A stretch of DNA of 64,000 nt from Bartonella rochalimae ATCC BAA-1498 (lineage in GTDB: Bacteria; Pseudomonadota; Alphaproteobacteria; Rhizobiales; Rhizobiaceae). Of the stretch, positions 18,601 to 28,076 are shown one piece after another (position 1 is the stretch's first letter; each line of letters begins with the position of its first letter). Both the position numbers and the translations under genes were made by a program. The stretch covers positions 828,135 through 892,134 of the forward strand of contig NZ_KL407337.1 in NCBI RefSeq assembly GCF_000706645.1, in the 5' to 3' direction. The notes below the pieces were generated by a model, which was not told where the DNA came from, did not search any database, and worked only from the letters and a program-made list of their open reading frames with translations.

Positions 18601-19100
18601 GTAATTTTATTCACCAATTACTGCAACATTTGCCCAATTACCCCCCTACAAAACGCCAAGATTACGCGCAATTCTATTTAAATACAAAAGCTTCTCATTG
18701 GCATAAAACCCAAAGAGAAAAAGCCCTTCATCATATTTGGACAATCTTAGATAATCCAGACCTTGAGCCATTTTTTTCTAACCTTTCACATGCTGAAGTT
18801 GCGCTCATGGGTATCGTAAAAATTAATGGTAAAGAACAAATGGTTTCTGGTCAAATTGACCGTTTATGTATCACCCATAATAGTGTTTTTTTTGCTGATT
18901 TCAAAACTGGTCTTTCACCAGAAAATGATACCGATATTAAGAAACATCATTTATTACAAATGGCACTTTATCAGAAATTGTTGCAAACTATCTATCCTGA
19001 TAAAAATATGCATGCTCTTCTCATTTATATAAAAAAAGCCAAGATCTTTAAATTGCTTCCTGAAAAACTTGACGCACTTCTTGATGAAATCATCGTATAA
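15642..19100 (+). CDS. addA: Double-strand break repair helicase-nuclease AddA
   Basis: AddA is a UvrD-like 3'-5' helicase with a C-terminal nuclease domain. Helicase motifs appear in order: ANAGSGKTHVL (motif I, from about residue 28), LDEAQDTNPKQW (motif II, near 398), GDEKQSIYSFQGA (motif III), YSFRST (motif IV), MTVHAAKGLEG (motif V, near 777) and LYVGMTRAEDRL (motif VI, near 850). The nuclease domain has GNFIHQLL near 987, GQIDRLC near 1069 and ADFKTG near 1085. The 1152-residue length is usual. It overlaps addB by 4 bp and is followed 106 bp later by trxA, a conserved rhizobial neighbour. Both subunits appear functional. Confidence 0.96.
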   Translation: MTLFSIPQTALDTQAKATDPTTSVWVSANAGSGKTHVLTERVIRLLLNGTPPARILCLTYTNAAASVMQSRIFRTLSNWSGLDDKQLQTILSKLENKPVNTQKLANARQLFARALETPGGLKIQTFHAFCESLLHQFPLEANIASHFELLDDINRKKLLQQARRKLLIHRDAQLALKELFKIISENTLNQLLYEATQKQHELSEFLPFIFSENGTEQFRAFFNLAPDDTNQRLLDKIQQIAALPSYAIKYYQTHSTPKNKDIIEKFLQLATSSDETNIINLVSNIYFEKSGKPRDFSRLFSKKSDEVWPFIEKEIEDKQNQLPLLLDKYQCVKLVTLNIAAFQLCDIYLKIYTDLKKANNLLDFDDLIERTLYLLQHKGASQWVQYKLDRGIDHILLDEAQDTNPKQWQIIQLLAQEFFTGHSQRTNTRTVFAVGDEKQSIYSFQGAVLENFAENGRIIQKKVKQVEQKFEKIQLNYSFRSTADVLKSVDLVFESPENYKGLSAEHVKTVHEPIRVHSPGDVIIWDAISKKTNEFPDDWLSTVDHLDTPQICLAEKIAETISSWLKNGEMLPAKKRLLRAGDIMVLVRKRDQFVPALSRALKLRHVPVAGADRLQLTTHISVRDLMALARFVLQPQDDLSLACVLKSPLFSLSENELYQLAVQRTGSLWESLSTHSSSHAVFKIIFERLNTYRTLVDKMPVFEFYSYILNNDKGRQKIIARLGTEANEVLDAFIDHTLTIQKTGLPGLQAFLEILSINEPEIKRELDQNCEEVRIMTVHAAKGLEGAVVFLVDPGSAIWHPQYAPHFLKCSLGDKQVFIWRPNAQHHTKHFDKVLSRLKERAEEEYKRLLYVGMTRAEDRLIICGYTNQKETPNTWLQLVKKALKPHAVPIKGPAEDITAWRYCITSSCPAPMYQEISCETHQIFPPLPAFFHNKVPTELTLSKPLRPSVVGINDTKTEFFPQKERFSISPVLGEKNTKKTFSIEYGNFIHQLLQHLPNYPPTKRQDYAQFYLNTKASHWHKTQREKALHHIWTILDNPDLEPFFSNLSHAEVALMGIVKINGKEQMVSGQIDRLCITHNSVFFADFKTGLSPENDTDIKKHHLLQMALYQKLLQTIYPDKNMHALLIYIKKAKIFKLLPEKLDALLDEIIV

Positions 19101-19206
19101 AAATAAAAAAGGAAATGTTTTCTAAAAAATCTATTATAATTTATTTTTACAATAACTTAACATAAATAATTCATACTCATTTATAAAAGCAGTAAAGGAT
19201 AAATCA

Positions 19207-19530
19207 ATGACATGTATAAAAATTGATAGTAGCAATTTTGAAAATGAAGTTCTCTCTTCTCCTCTTCCTGTTGTTGTTGATTTTTGGGCAGAGTGGTGTG
19301 GTCCTTGCAAAAGCATTGCACCAATCCTTGATGAAATTGCAACAGAAATGCAAAGCCAGATTAAAGTCGCTAAAATTAACATTGATGAAAATCCAGACTT
19401 AGCTACGCAATATGGAATAAGATCGATTCCTACTTTATTAATGTTTACAAATGGAAAAGTATCATCCAATAAAGTTGGTGCTACGTCTAAAGGACATCTT
19501 GTTGAATGGATTAAAAATAGTCTTGGTTGA
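19207..19530 (+). CDS. trxA: Thioredoxin
   Basis: A 107-residue cytoplasmic thioredoxin with the redox motif WCGPC at residues 30-34 inside [12 protein letters not shown] and the cis-proline segment IPTLL. It reduces disulfides of ribonucleotide reductase and other proteins, using thioredoxin reductase (not in window). It follows addA by 106 bp and is followed by a strong terminator, so the ahcY-to-trxA segment ends here. AAAGGA about 10 bases before the ATG serves as the ribosome site. Confidence 0.97.
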   Translation: MTCIKIDSSNFENEVLSSPLPVVVDFWAEWCGPCKSIAPILDEIATEMQSQIKVAKINIDENPDLATQYGIRSIPTLLMFTNGKVSSNKVGATSKGHLVEWIKNSLG

Positions 19531-19557
19531 ATTTCCTCGTGACTCTTTTTCTAAAAG

Positions 19558-19586
19558 AAAGGAGCTCAAAGTGCTCCTTTTCATTT
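19558..19586 (+). terminator. Rho-independent terminator after trxA
   Basis: A perfect 8-bp stem, AAAGGAGC (19558-19565) with GCTCCTTT (19573-19580), 7-base loop, then a T-rich run. It lies 27 bp after the trxA stop and closes the addAB-trxA segment. Confidence 0.85.
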
Positions 19587-20537
19587 AAAATTCTCTACGA
19601 TTGTAAGCTTAAACTACTAAAATTCTTCACAATAAGTCTGTTAATTGTTTTATTTATCCAACTGTTTCCTGTATTATTGATCATAATTTATAATAAATAG
19701 TAGATAAGATTATGAGCTTATATTTTCTGAAAAATACGAATTTTGAAAATACACTTTTGTTTTAGTTTACTCTATATCGGCTGTATAAAAACAATTTAAG
19801 AAAAAAATCATTTAAAAGATGTTGAGTTGTTTATTAAACTTTAAAAATGATAAATACATTGGATAATAGTTGTTATTTTTGATATAACTACAATAGTTAA
19901 TGTTTCTTTGTTTTTTCAATTTTTACTTAAATTAACTTTTAAGCTGCTCACATCGTAATTGTTTTTTATCTATTATAAATTAAAAAATAAATATATACGT
20001 AAATGTCAAAAATCTTTAAAATTACTCTTGATTAAGTAAGTATGTAGATATTTAAAAAATTTACAAATTTCAGCTAAAAAGCTACTATGCCAATAAATCT
20101 TGATGAACAGCTATTTATTAAGATTATTTTACACTATGAGAAATTGGAATCAACAAATATAGGAAATGATACTGCGATTCTTCAGGAAAAATGGCTAAAT
20201 ATATTTGAGAAAAAATAAGTCCAGCTAAGAATTTTATAGAAAAAACTCAATATTTTTTTTGTTTTAATCTGAAGTCATATTAAAAAAAATATCAAACTTT
20301 TATATAAAATTTTATCAGATTAATTGAGAATATTTTAAAAAATCTAGCTGTTGAATAAAAAATTCATACTTTAGTAATGACTAAAAGATCACAATTGAAA
20401 GAAAGACTTATTTTGACTAAAATAATATTTCTTTTGTAAACAATTAAAAAAATTACCTTATATATTACTTCGGCCTTTATTAAACTTTGCTAATGTAAAG
20501 AAATTTTTTAAAAAATAAAAAAGTAAGCGAGATTAAG
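19587..20537. other. Gene-free gap of about 950 bases between trxA and the IalB-family gene
   Basis: Very AT-rich with stops in all frames except one short frame at 20087-20218. In many Rhizobiales folC and accD follow trxA; here those genes are at 3.3-5.5 kb, so a rearrangement joint may lie in this gap. I recognise no RNA gene or mobile element. Confidence 0.5.
20087..20218 (+). CDS. Possible small protein of 43 residues (uncertain)
   Basis: ATG 20087 to TAA 20216-20218 gives a 43-residue charged peptide beginning MPINLDEQLF and ending WLNIFEKK. The composition is protein-like and predominantly helical, unlike the surrounding sequence, whose other frames are broken by stops every few codons. 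The ribosome site is poor. It could be a real small protein, the remnant of a decayed gene or chance. I recognise no family. Confidence 0.2.
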   Translation: MPINLDEQLFIKIILHYEKLESTNIGNDTAILQEKWLNIFEKK

Positions 20538-21041
20538 ATGTTGAAAAAAATTTTTACTGTTGTATGCACTATGATTATGACTGTTGTTGGTTCGGCTTGG
20601 GCACAAACACCAAACCGTTTACAACAATTTGAAGCCTGGGGAGCTTATTCTTATAAAGCACCAGATAATATGATTTGTTATATATTATCAGTTCCTTTAA
20701 AGGCAGATCCAACAACTGTTAAACACGGTGATAATTTCTTTTTGGTAACCAAACGTTCTAATTCTCCTGTTTCGTTTGAACCACAATTTATGGCTGGTTA
20801 TCCACTTAAAGAGGGATCAAAAGTTACTGTCACTATTAAAGATAAAAATTTTGACTTTTTTACAAAAGATTCATCTGCTTGGTTAACATCATCAGGAATG
20901 GAAAAACAGCTTGTTGCTGCTATGCGTTCAGGAGCGGACATGACAGTGAGAGCTACCTCAAAACGAGGAACTCACACTACCTATACTTACTCTTTAAAGG
21001 GAGTGAAAGCTGCGTTAAATATGGCACAAAAATGTCACTAA
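20538..21041 (+). CDS. Invasion-associated locus B (IalB) family secreted protein
   Basis: A 167-residue protein with a clear signal peptide (MLKK, hydrophobic core, AWA then Gln at residue 23) and a beta-rich mature domain of the IalB family (Pfam PF06776 type), including the Cys near 47 and the terminal Cys in QKCH, which could form a disulfide. IalB itself is a Bartonella protein involved in entry into red cells; this is a separate paralogue of the kind found beside rlmN in other Rhizobiales, and its function is not established. Location is periplasm or outer membrane. It stands alone after a long gap; rlmN starts 39 bp downstream and may be read from the same transcript. Confidence 0.82.
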   Translation: MLKKIFTVVCTMIMTVVGSAWAQTPNRLQQFEAWGAYSYKAPDNMICYILSVPLKADPTTVKHGDNFFLVTKRSNSPVSFEPQFMAGYPLKEGSKVTVTIKDKNFDFFTKDSSAWLTSSGMEKQLVAAMRSGADMTVRATSKRGTHTTYTYSLKGVKAALNMAQKCH

Positions 21042-21080
21042 ATATTTATAATTCTAAAATAGCTGATAAAATGGAAAACC

Positions 21081-22310
21081 ATGGCCATTTCACATGACCT
21101 TAAATCTATTGAAACATATCAAATATTAAAAGCAAAGAATACTATAGTAACGAAACAATCTAAATTACCTTTAATTGGCTTATCACACGATGAAATAGCA
21201 CAGGCTTTACAGGCAATTGGTGTTCCAGAACATCAAACGCAAATGCGTGTACGTCAAATTTGGCATTGGCTTTATGTGCGTGGAGTTTCTCATTTTGATG
21301 AAATGTTAAATATTTCTAAGCCAATGCGGGAGATGCTCAAAGAGCATTTTTCTATTGCGCGTCCAGAAATTGTTGCAGAACAAATATCACAAGATGGTAC
21401 TCGTAAATGGCTTTTACGATTTCCAGCTTCTGGAGCTGGGAAACCTGTTGAAATTGAAACGGTTTATATCCCTGAAGAAGCGCGTGGTACTTTGTGTATT
21501 TCATCTCAGGTAGGATGCACATTAACGTGTTCTTTTTGTCATACGGGAACACAAAAACTTGTTCGTAATCTAACAGTTGAAGAAATTTTAGTGCAATTAT
21601 TGGTTGCCCGTGATTGTTTAGGTGATTTTCCTGATAAGAAGACACCTGATGGCGCAATTATCCCAATTGAAGGACGTAAAATTACTAATGTTGTTATGAT
21701 GGGTATGGGTGAACCGCTTTATAATTTTGAAGCAGTTAAAAAAGCTTTATTAATTGCTTCCGATGGAAATGGGCTTTCTTTATCGAAACGTCGTATTACT
21801 CTTTCAACGAGTGGAGTAATTCCTGGAATTATACGAACAGGAAAAGAAATTGGCGTTATGTTAGCAATTTCGCTCCACGCAGTACATGATACATTGCGAG
21901 ATATTCTTGTTCCAATTAATAAAAAATACCCCCTTGCTTTGTTAATGGAAGCTTGCCGTAATTATCCTGGCCTTTCAAATGCTAAGAGAATTACATTTGA
22001 ATATGTTATGCTGAAAAATGTAAATGATAGTTTAGACGATGCGAGAAAATTAATTCAATTGCTTAAAGGTATTCCTGCTAAAATCAATTTGATTCCTTTT
22101 AATCCATGGCCTGGAAGTAATTATCAATGTTCTGATTGGGAACAAATCGAACGTTTCGCTGATATCATTAATAAAGCAGGTTATGCCTCACCTATTCGCA
22201 TGCCACGTGGACGTGATATTTTGGCCGCATGTGGGCAGCTTAAATCAGCTTCAAAGCGTTTAGCTAAATCTGAACGGATAAGACTTGAAAATATAATTGG
22301 TAATGAATAA
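21081..22310 (+). CDS. rlmN: Dual-specificity 23S rRNA / tRNA (adenine-C2)-methyltransferase RlmN
   Basis: RlmN is a radical-SAM enzyme that methylates C2 of A2503 in 23S rRNA and of A37 in some tRNAs. The 409 residues include the CxxxCxxC iron-sulfur motif at Cys146, Cys150 and Cys153 ([12 protein letters not shown]), the SAM-binding GMGEPLYNF segment and the C-terminal catalytic Cys384 in [11 protein letters not shown] 21081 follows a short spacer after the IalB-family gene; a similar pair is common in Rhizobiales. No downstream gene is close; a 739-bp gap follows. Confidence 0.96.
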   Translation: MAISHDLKSIETYQILKAKNTIVTKQSKLPLIGLSHDEIAQALQAIGVPEHQTQMRVRQIWHWLYVRGVSHFDEMLNISKPMREMLKEHFSIARPEIVAEQISQDGTRKWLLRFPASGAGKPVEIETVYIPEEARGTLCISSQVGCTLTCSFCHTGTQKLVRNLTVEEILVQLLVARDCLGDFPDKKTPDGAIIPIEGRKITNVVMMGMGEPLYNFEAVKKALLIASDGNGLSLSKRRITLSTSGVIPGIIRTGKEIGVMLAISLHAVHDTLRDILVPINKKYPLALLMEACRNYPGLSNAKRITFEYVMLKNVNDSLDDARKLIQLLKGIPAKINLIPFNPWPGSNYQCSDWEQIERFADIINKAGYASPIRMPRGRDILAACGQLKSASKRLAKSERIRLENIIGNE

Positions 22311-23049
22311 ACTAGGTCTTTCAAGATAAGTTGAGAGTAGAGCAAAACTAATAAAATTTCTGCAATGAATCAATCAAGAAAACGATCGCAAAAAGAGTGA
22401 TCAGAAAATTTTTAAATATTTGCTTATCATAAAACTATAGAAATTATAATGAACAAAGAAATATTTAAAAATCCTTAAAACTGGCCATTTATGTAGTCAT
22501 ACGATCATGAGCATTAATCAATCATTGTAAGAACATTATGTTAAAAAGAGTACTTTAGGATTACTGGTTAAATAGTTGCATTTAAGACTATGGCGTTCTG
22601 AAAATATTAAGTGTTGACGCAAAGCCTGAAAAGCAAATCATAAAAGTGCGTGATAATATAAAATAAATGCCGATAGATCAATGGCTATAGCCATAGCTTA
22701 GAGAATAAAACCTGTTGCACAGACGAAAGCGCACATAATTGCAGCTTATTTACTTTATGTAATGGTACATTCTAATGAGAGTATAATATTAAATCGTAAA
22801 GTGAAAGAAAAAATAACGTTGCTAGAATGCGTTAAAAACAATAGACCATTTGGATAAAAATGACATACTAATTTCTTTTATGCTTAGAAATAAGGAGCGT
22901 AACTTATATCTTTTATCGATTTTCTCTTTATAGTTTTTTATTTTTTTGCATCTTTTTTATGTTGTTTTTAAAAATTTATTTTCATTCCTTGCATGGCTTT
23001 GATTTCTGAGTAAAAGATAAAGGGAGAAAATAATAATAAGAGCTTAAAA
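22311..23049. other. Gene-free gap between rlmN and argG, with a possible gene remnant
   Basis: About 740 bases with no intact gene. One plus-strand frame (22639-22857) gives protein-like sequence interrupted by a stop at 22699-22701; the 51 codons after it include HIIAAYLLYVMVHSNE. I could not assign it. The last ~100 bases should hold the argG promoter. Confidence 0.4.
22639..22857 (+). pseudogene. Possible decayed coding remnant (unidentified)
   Basis: Read in the frame of ATG 22681, about 15 codons, a TAG stop at 22699-22701, then 51 open codons ending at TAA 22855-22857. The translated pieces (ADRSMAIAIA, then RIKPVAQTKAHIIAAYLLYV) look like soluble protein rather than AT-rich noise, yet no start and ribosome site precede the long part. 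I do not recognise a family, so this is only a suggestion of gene decay. Confidence 0.2.
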
Positions 23050-24273
23050 ATGAAAAAATGGAAAGAGATTAAAAAAGTTGTTTTAGCTTATTCAGGGGGA
23101 CTGGACACATCAATCATTCTCAAATGGTTGCAAAGTGAACTAGGAGCTGAAGTTGTAACCTTTACAGCAGATTTAGGTCAAGGAGAAGAACTGGAGCTTG
23201 CACGTCGTAAAGCTGAAATGCTTGGCGTTAAAGAAATTTATATTGAAGATTTACGGGAAGAATTTGTGCGTGATTTTGTATTCCCGATGTTTCGAGCAAA
23301 TGCGGTTTATGAAGGAGCTTATCTTTTAGGAACATCGATTGCTCGCCCACTTATTTCAAAACGTCTCGTTGAAATTGCCCAAAAAACCAATGCAGATGCT
23401 ATCGCTCATGGAGCAACGGGAAAAGGCAATGATCAAGTACGCTTCGAACTTTCTGCTTATGCTCTTAATCCTGATATTAAAATTATTGCTCCTTGGCGTG
23501 ATTGGAATTTTAAAAGTCGAACAGATTTGATTGAATTTGCGCATGCGCATCAAATTCCTGTAGAGAAAGATAAACAAGGTGAAGCACCTTTTTCAGTAGA
23601 TGCAAATTTATTGCATTCTTCATCAGAAGGAAAGATTTTAGAAGATCCAGCAGTTTCTGCTCCTGAATATGTGCATATGCGTACTCTTTCTCCAGAAGCT
23701 GCTCCAAATCAAGCAACTATAATTACAATTGGTTTTAAAAAAGGAGATGCTATTTCAATTAATGGAAAAGTTTTATCTCCCGCGGATTTGTTAACTCAAT
23801 TAAATAGCTATGGGTGTAAAAATGGTATTGGCCGATTAGATTTGGTAGAAAATCGCTTTGTGGGTATGAAATCGCGTGGTATTTATGAAACACCAGGAGG
23901 AACTATTCTTTTAACTGCTCACCGAGCAATGGAATCCTTAACACTGGATCGTGGTGCAGCTCACCTGAAAGATGAATTAATGCCACGTTATGCAGAACTT
24001 ATTTATTACGGTTTTTGGTTTTCACCTGAGCGTAAAATGTTACAAGCAGCGATTGATTTATCTCAAGAAAATGTTGAAGGGGAAGTAACACTAAAACTTT
24101 ATAAAGGAAATGTAATTGTTGAAGGACGTCAAAGTGAAAAATCACTTTATTCTGATAAGTTGGTGACTTTTGAGAATGACCAAGGTGCTTATGATCAAAA
24201 AGATGCAGCAGGTTTTATTAAATTGAATGCATTGCGTTTACGAACATTAGCAGCTCGTTCCTCGAAATTATAA
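23050..24273 (+). CDS. argG: Argininosuccinate synthase
   Basis: ArgG condenses citrulline and aspartate with ATP to argininosuccinate, the penultimate step of arginine synthesis. The 407 residues show the PP-loop SGGLDT at 15-20, TADLGQGEE near 38-46, [12 protein letters not shown] near 121-132 and the tetramerisation-type C-terminus ending in [12 protein letters not shown]. It is a single-gene unit: a long gap precedes it and a terminator follows. No other arginine gene is present in the window, so whether the pathway is complete cannot be judged. Confidence 0.97.
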   Translation: MKKWKEIKKVVLAYSGGLDTSIILKWLQSELGAEVVTFTADLGQGEELELARRKAEMLGVKEIYIEDLREEFVRDFVFPMFRANAVYEGAYLLGTSIARPLISKRLVEIAQKTNADAIAHGATGKGNDQVRFELSAYALNPDIKIIAPWRDWNFKSRTDLIEFAHAHQIPVEKDKQGEAPFSVDANLLHSSSEGKILEDPAVSAPEYVHMRTLSPEAAPNQATIITIGFKKGDAISINGKVLSPADLLTQLNSYGCKNGIGRLDLVENRFVGMKSRGIYETPGGTILLTAHRAMESLTLDRGAAHLKDELMPRYAELIYYGFWFSPERKMLQAAIDLSQENVEGEVTLKLYKGNVIVEGRQSEKSLYSDKLVTFENDQGAYDQKDAAGFIKLNALRLRTLAARSSKL

Positions 24274-24307
24274 AACTCCATAAACTCATCTTGATAAAAT
24301 TCATAAA

Positions 24308-24336
24308 AAAGGTTTTTATATAAAAACCTTTAATTC
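24308..24336 (+). terminator. Rho-independent-type terminator after argG
   Basis: An 11-bp perfect inverted repeat, AAAGGTTTTTA (24308-24318) and TAAAAACCTTT (24321-24331), loop TA, 35 bp after the argG stop. The stem is AT-rich, so efficiency is uncertain. Confidence 0.65.
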
Positions 24337-24652
24337 CGTATTTTCTTTATCTTATTTTTTAGTAAATGTGTCATTATCCAATTTTTAGTTTGATGCCAAA
24401 GGATTCATGATCTTTAATATAATAGAAAACTAAGATAATGGTAACTAAAACATCAATAATTCAAATGAATAAATCATGTTTATAATACTTTAAGTTACAT
24501 AAGATAAGAAAGCTATAACTGAAAATAAGGTATGTATTGATCATGATAAAGGAAAAATGAGAAGATTTTTTCTGCTTTTAGATGACTATTATTGACGAAA
24601 AAGTTTAACAATCATACATCTTGTCATTAAGTAATTTATTTTTGGGATAAAG
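24332..24652. other. Gap between argG and lysK
   Basis: About 320 AT-rich bases with no coding potential. It should carry the lysK promoter. I see no T-box-like leader. Confidence 0.5.
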
Positions 24653-26314
24653 ATGATGCACAATCCGTATGGTACCTATAACTTTTCACCTGAACTAAGA
24701 GATTCAGCTGCTCAATCAAAAGCTTGGCCGTTTGAAGAAGCCCGTAAAATTATCAAACGCTATGAAAAAATTGGCTACCCAGAGCATATCTTATTTGAAA
24801 CAGGTTATGGACCGTCTGGCTTGCCACATATTGGAACTTTTGGGGAAGTTGCACGTACAACTATGGTACGTCATGCATTTCATATTCTTACCGAAAACAA
24901 AATTAAAACAAAACTTCTTTGTTTTTCTGATGATATGGATGGTTTGCGCAAAGTTCCTGATAATGTGCCTAATCGAAAAAAAATGGAAGACTATCTTGGT
25001 CAACCGCTTAGCCGTATCCCCGATCCTTTTGGAGATGATTATCCTTCTTTTGGAGCTGCTAATAATGCACGTTTGCGTACTTTCCTTGACCGTTTTGGTT
25101 TCAACTATGAATTTGCTAGTGCTACCGATTATTATCATTCTGGTCGTTTTGATGAAACACTTCTAAGAATACTGTCCTGTTATGATAAGGTTATGGAGCT
25201 CATTCTACCAACATTGGGTAAAGAACGACAAGAAACTTATTCACTTTTTCTGCCTATTTCTCCACTTTCTGGAAAAGTATTACAGGTCCCAATGATTGCT
25301 CGAAATGTTGAGAAAGGAACTGTAACCTATATCGAACCTGAAACAGGTGAGCCCATTGAAACAGAAATTACAGGTGGAAAAGTTAAGTGTCAGTGGAAAG
25401 TGGATTGGGCAATGCGCTGGACTGCACTCGGAATTGATTACGAAATGGCGGGAAAAGATCTTATCGATTCAACAAATCTTTCTTCTAAAATTTGCAAAAT
25501 TCTTGGTGGCCAGCCTCCTGAGGGATTTAATTATGAGCTTTTTTTGGATGATAAGGGACAAAAAATTTCCAAATCTAAAGGAAATGGTTTGACTATTGAT
25601 GAGTGGTTAACTTATGCACCAACAGAAAGTTTAGGACTCTATATGTTCTTAAAACCAAGAACAGCAAAACGGCTTTATTTTGATGTTATTCCAAAAACTG
25701 TTGATGAGTATTACGCACATCTTTCAGCATATGAGCATCAGCAATGGAAAGAGCGTCTTAATAATCCCGTATGGCATATTCATCATGGATGTCCTCCTCA
25801 GGTCAATTTGCCTGTTTCTTTTGCTATGCTGTTGAATTTGGTCAGTGCTTCTAATGCTGAAAATAAAGACGTTCTTTGGGGATTTATTTCTCGTTATGCT
25901 AAAGGAGCTAATGCGCAAATATATCCGATGCTTGACCAGTTAGTGCAGTTTGCTCTTAAATATTTTGAGACATTCGTAAAACCAAATAAAAAATTTCGTA
26001 CAGCTGATGAAAATGAACGCTCAGTATTGATTCAAATTGATACAAAATTAGCGAGTTTGCCGAAAACTGTTGATGGAAATACTCTTCAAAATGCACTTCT
26101 TGATGTTGCACGCTTAACCGAATGCTATCAAGACCATAGCAAAAAAAATCCAGAAGGGGGGCCTGGTGTTTCAAGTGTTTTTTTTCAAATGCTTTATGAA
26201 GTACTCTTAGGACAAGAACGAGGACCACGGTTTGGATCATTTATAGCACTGTATGGAATTGATGAGACACGTGCACTCATTGCTACAGCACTTGCCCGAT
26301 CGGTAGAAAAATAA
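24653..26314 (+). CDS. lysK: Lysyl-tRNA synthetase, class I
   Basis: This enzyme charges tRNA-Lys with lysine. It is the class I type (LysK, otherwise common in archaea and kept by many alphaproteobacteria), not the class II LysS. The HIGH-type motif is PHIGTFGE (HIGT at 59-62) and the KMSKS-type motif is KISKS at 304-308. The 553-residue length is usual. Two ATG codons in tandem open the gene (24653 and 24656); either could be used. The stop overlaps prfC by one base (TAATG at 26312-26316), so the two translation genes are likely co-translated. Confidence 0.96.
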   Translation: MMHNPYGTYNFSPELRDSAAQSKAWPFEEARKIIKRYEKIGYPEHILFETGYGPSGLPHIGTFGEVARTTMVRHAFHILTENKIKTKLLCFSDDMDGLRKVPDNVPNRKKMEDYLGQPLSRIPDPFGDDYPSFGAANNARLRTFLDRFGFNYEFASATDYYHSGRFDETLLRILSCYDKVMELILPTLGKERQETYSLFLPISPLSGKVLQVPMIARNVEKGTVTYIEPETGEPIETEITGGKVKCQWKVDWAMRWTALGIDYEMAGKDLIDSTNLSSKICKILGGQPPEGFNYELFLDDKGQKISKSKGNGLTIDEWLTYAPTESLGLYMFLKPRTAKRLYFDVIPKTVDEYYAHLSAYEHQQWKERLNNPVWHIHHGCPPQVNLPVSFAMLLNLVSASNAENKDVLWGFISRYAKGANAQIYPMLDQLVQFALKYFETFVKPNKKFRTADENERSVLIQIDTKLASLPKTVDGNTLQNALLDVARLTECYQDHSKKNPEGGPGVSSVFFQMLYEVLLGQERGPRFGSFIALYGIDETRALIATALARSVEK

Positions 26315-27891
26315 TGGAACGTAGAGCACAAGAAGTAAAACGACGGCGTACATTTGCAATCATCGCGCATCCTGATGCCGGAAAGACAACCTTAACAGAA
26401 AAGTTGTTATTATTTGGTGGTGCTATTCAGTTGGCTGGTGAGGTGAAAGCAAAAAAAGACCGTATTCAAACCCGTTCTGATTGGATGAATATTGAACGCG
26501 ACCGTGGTATTTCTGTTGTTACATCTGTAATGACATTTGAATATGAAAATCATATTTTTAATTTGTTAGATACCCCAGGTCATGAGGATTTTTCGGATGA
26601 CACATATCGTACTTTAACAGCCGTTGATAGTGCAATTATGGTACTCGATGGAGCACGCGGAATTGAGCCAAGAACACTCAAACTGTTTGGAGTATGCCGA
26701 ATGCGTGATATCCCTATTGTCACTTTTGTTAACAAAATGGACCGTGAAGCCCGTGATCCCTTAGAAATTTTAGACGAAATTGAAGAAAAACTTGCGCTTG
26801 ATACTGCTCCAATCACTTGGCCTATTGGTATAGGAAAGAATTTTACTGGCACTTTTGATCTTCATAATAATTGTTTTCGCCAGCAAGACCATGAAGTTAT
26901 TTCACAAACGATTTCTGATCTTCGCGAAGTTGCAAATTTGCTTCCTGAAAATCAACAAACACTCTTTATTGAAGGAGTAGAGCTTGCTCGCAGTGCTTGC
27001 AAGAAATTTAATCTTAAAGCTTTCTATGAAGGGTATATGACACCTGTTTATTTCGGTTCAGCTTTACGAAATTTTGGTGTCCGTGATTTGATTAATGCCC
27101 TGATTGATTTTGGTCCAAGCCCTCGTGATCAGGTAGCCGATCAACGAAATGTAGTGGCTACTGAACCCAAAATGACCGGTTTTGTCTTTAAAATTCAAGC
27201 TAATATGGATCCTAATCATCGTGATCGTATTGCATTTTTGCGGGTGTGTTCAGGAACACTTGAACGCGGTATGAAAACGAAGTTAGTACGAACAGGAAAA
27301 TCAATGACACTCTCAGCACCGCAGTTTTTCTTTGCGCGTTCACGTCAAATTGCTGATCAAGTGTATGCTGGTGATATAGTAGGTATTCCGAACCACGGAA
27401 CTTTGCGTATTGGAGATACCTTGACTGAAGGAGAAGATATTCTCTTTAAAGGCCTACCAAATTTTGCACCAGAAATTTTACGTCGCGTTCACTTAGGTGA
27501 CCCGATGAAAGCAAAAAAACTAAAAGAGGCTTTGCATCAAATGGCTGAAGAGGGAGTCGTACAGTTATTTATCCCTTATGATGGTTCCCCAGCTCTTATT
27601 GGTGTTATTGGTGCTTTGCAAATTGATGTTTTAACAGAACGACTTAAAGTAGAATATTCTCTACCTGTGAGTTTTGAATCATCGCGTTTTAACGTATGTC
27701 GTTGGATTTCTGCAGAAAGTAAAGAAGAACTTCAAAATTTTCTTACTCATCATCGATCCGCTATTGCGCATGATTTAGACAGTGATCCAGTTTTTTTAGC
27801 AGAAAATCATTTTTCGTTAAATTATGAAGCAGAAAGAGCTCCGAAAATAAAATTTGTCGCTTTTAAAGATTATCAGATACGCTCTAAATAA
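26314..27891 (+). CDS. prfC: Peptide chain release factor 3
   Basis: RF3 is a translational GTPase that removes RF1 or RF2 from the ribosome after termination. GTPase motifs are clear: AHPDAGKTTLTEK (G1, near 18-30), a conserved switch region (RGISVVTSVM), DTPGHEDF near 87-94 (G3) and NKMDREARDP near 141 (G4). The 525 residues match the family. It starts on the last base of the lysK stop. Downstream, lptB converges from the opposite strand after a 185-bp spacer without a clear terminator. Confidence 0.96.
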   Translation: MERRAQEVKRRRTFAIIAHPDAGKTTLTEKLLLFGGAIQLAGEVKAKKDRIQTRSDWMNIERDRGISVVTSVMTFEYENHIFNLLDTPGHEDFSDDTYRTLTAVDSAIMVLDGARGIEPRTLKLFGVCRMRDIPIVTFVNKMDREARDPLEILDEIEEKLALDTAPITWPIGIGKNFTGTFDLHNNCFRQQDHEVISQTISDLREVANLLPENQQTLFIEGVELARSACKKFNLKAFYEGYMTPVYFGSALRNFGVRDLINALIDFGPSPRDQVADQRNVVATEPKMTGFVFKIQANMDPNHRDRIAFLRVCSGTLERGMKTKLVRTGKSMTLSAPQFFFARSRQIADQVYAGDIVGIPNHGTLRIGDTLTEGEDILFKGLPNFAPEILRRVHLGDPMKAKKLKEALHQMAEEGVVQLFIPYDGSPALIGVIGALQIDVLTERLKVEYSLPVSFESSRFNVCRWISAESKEELQNFLTHHRSAIAHDLDSDPVFLAENHFSLNYEAERAPKIKFVAFKDYQIRSK

Positions 27892-28076
27892 AAAAGGATC
27901 TTTAATTTTAAAAAAAGAAATTATTATAAATAAAAACATTAAAATGAGCTATGATTCTTTTGTAAGTTTAAAAATTTTATAGTGAATTAGACTATTCTTT
28001 TTCTAATCGTCACGAAATACTTATATATCATATGACAATAATTTTTAAACTTGAATATTCTATAGAAATGGAAAAA

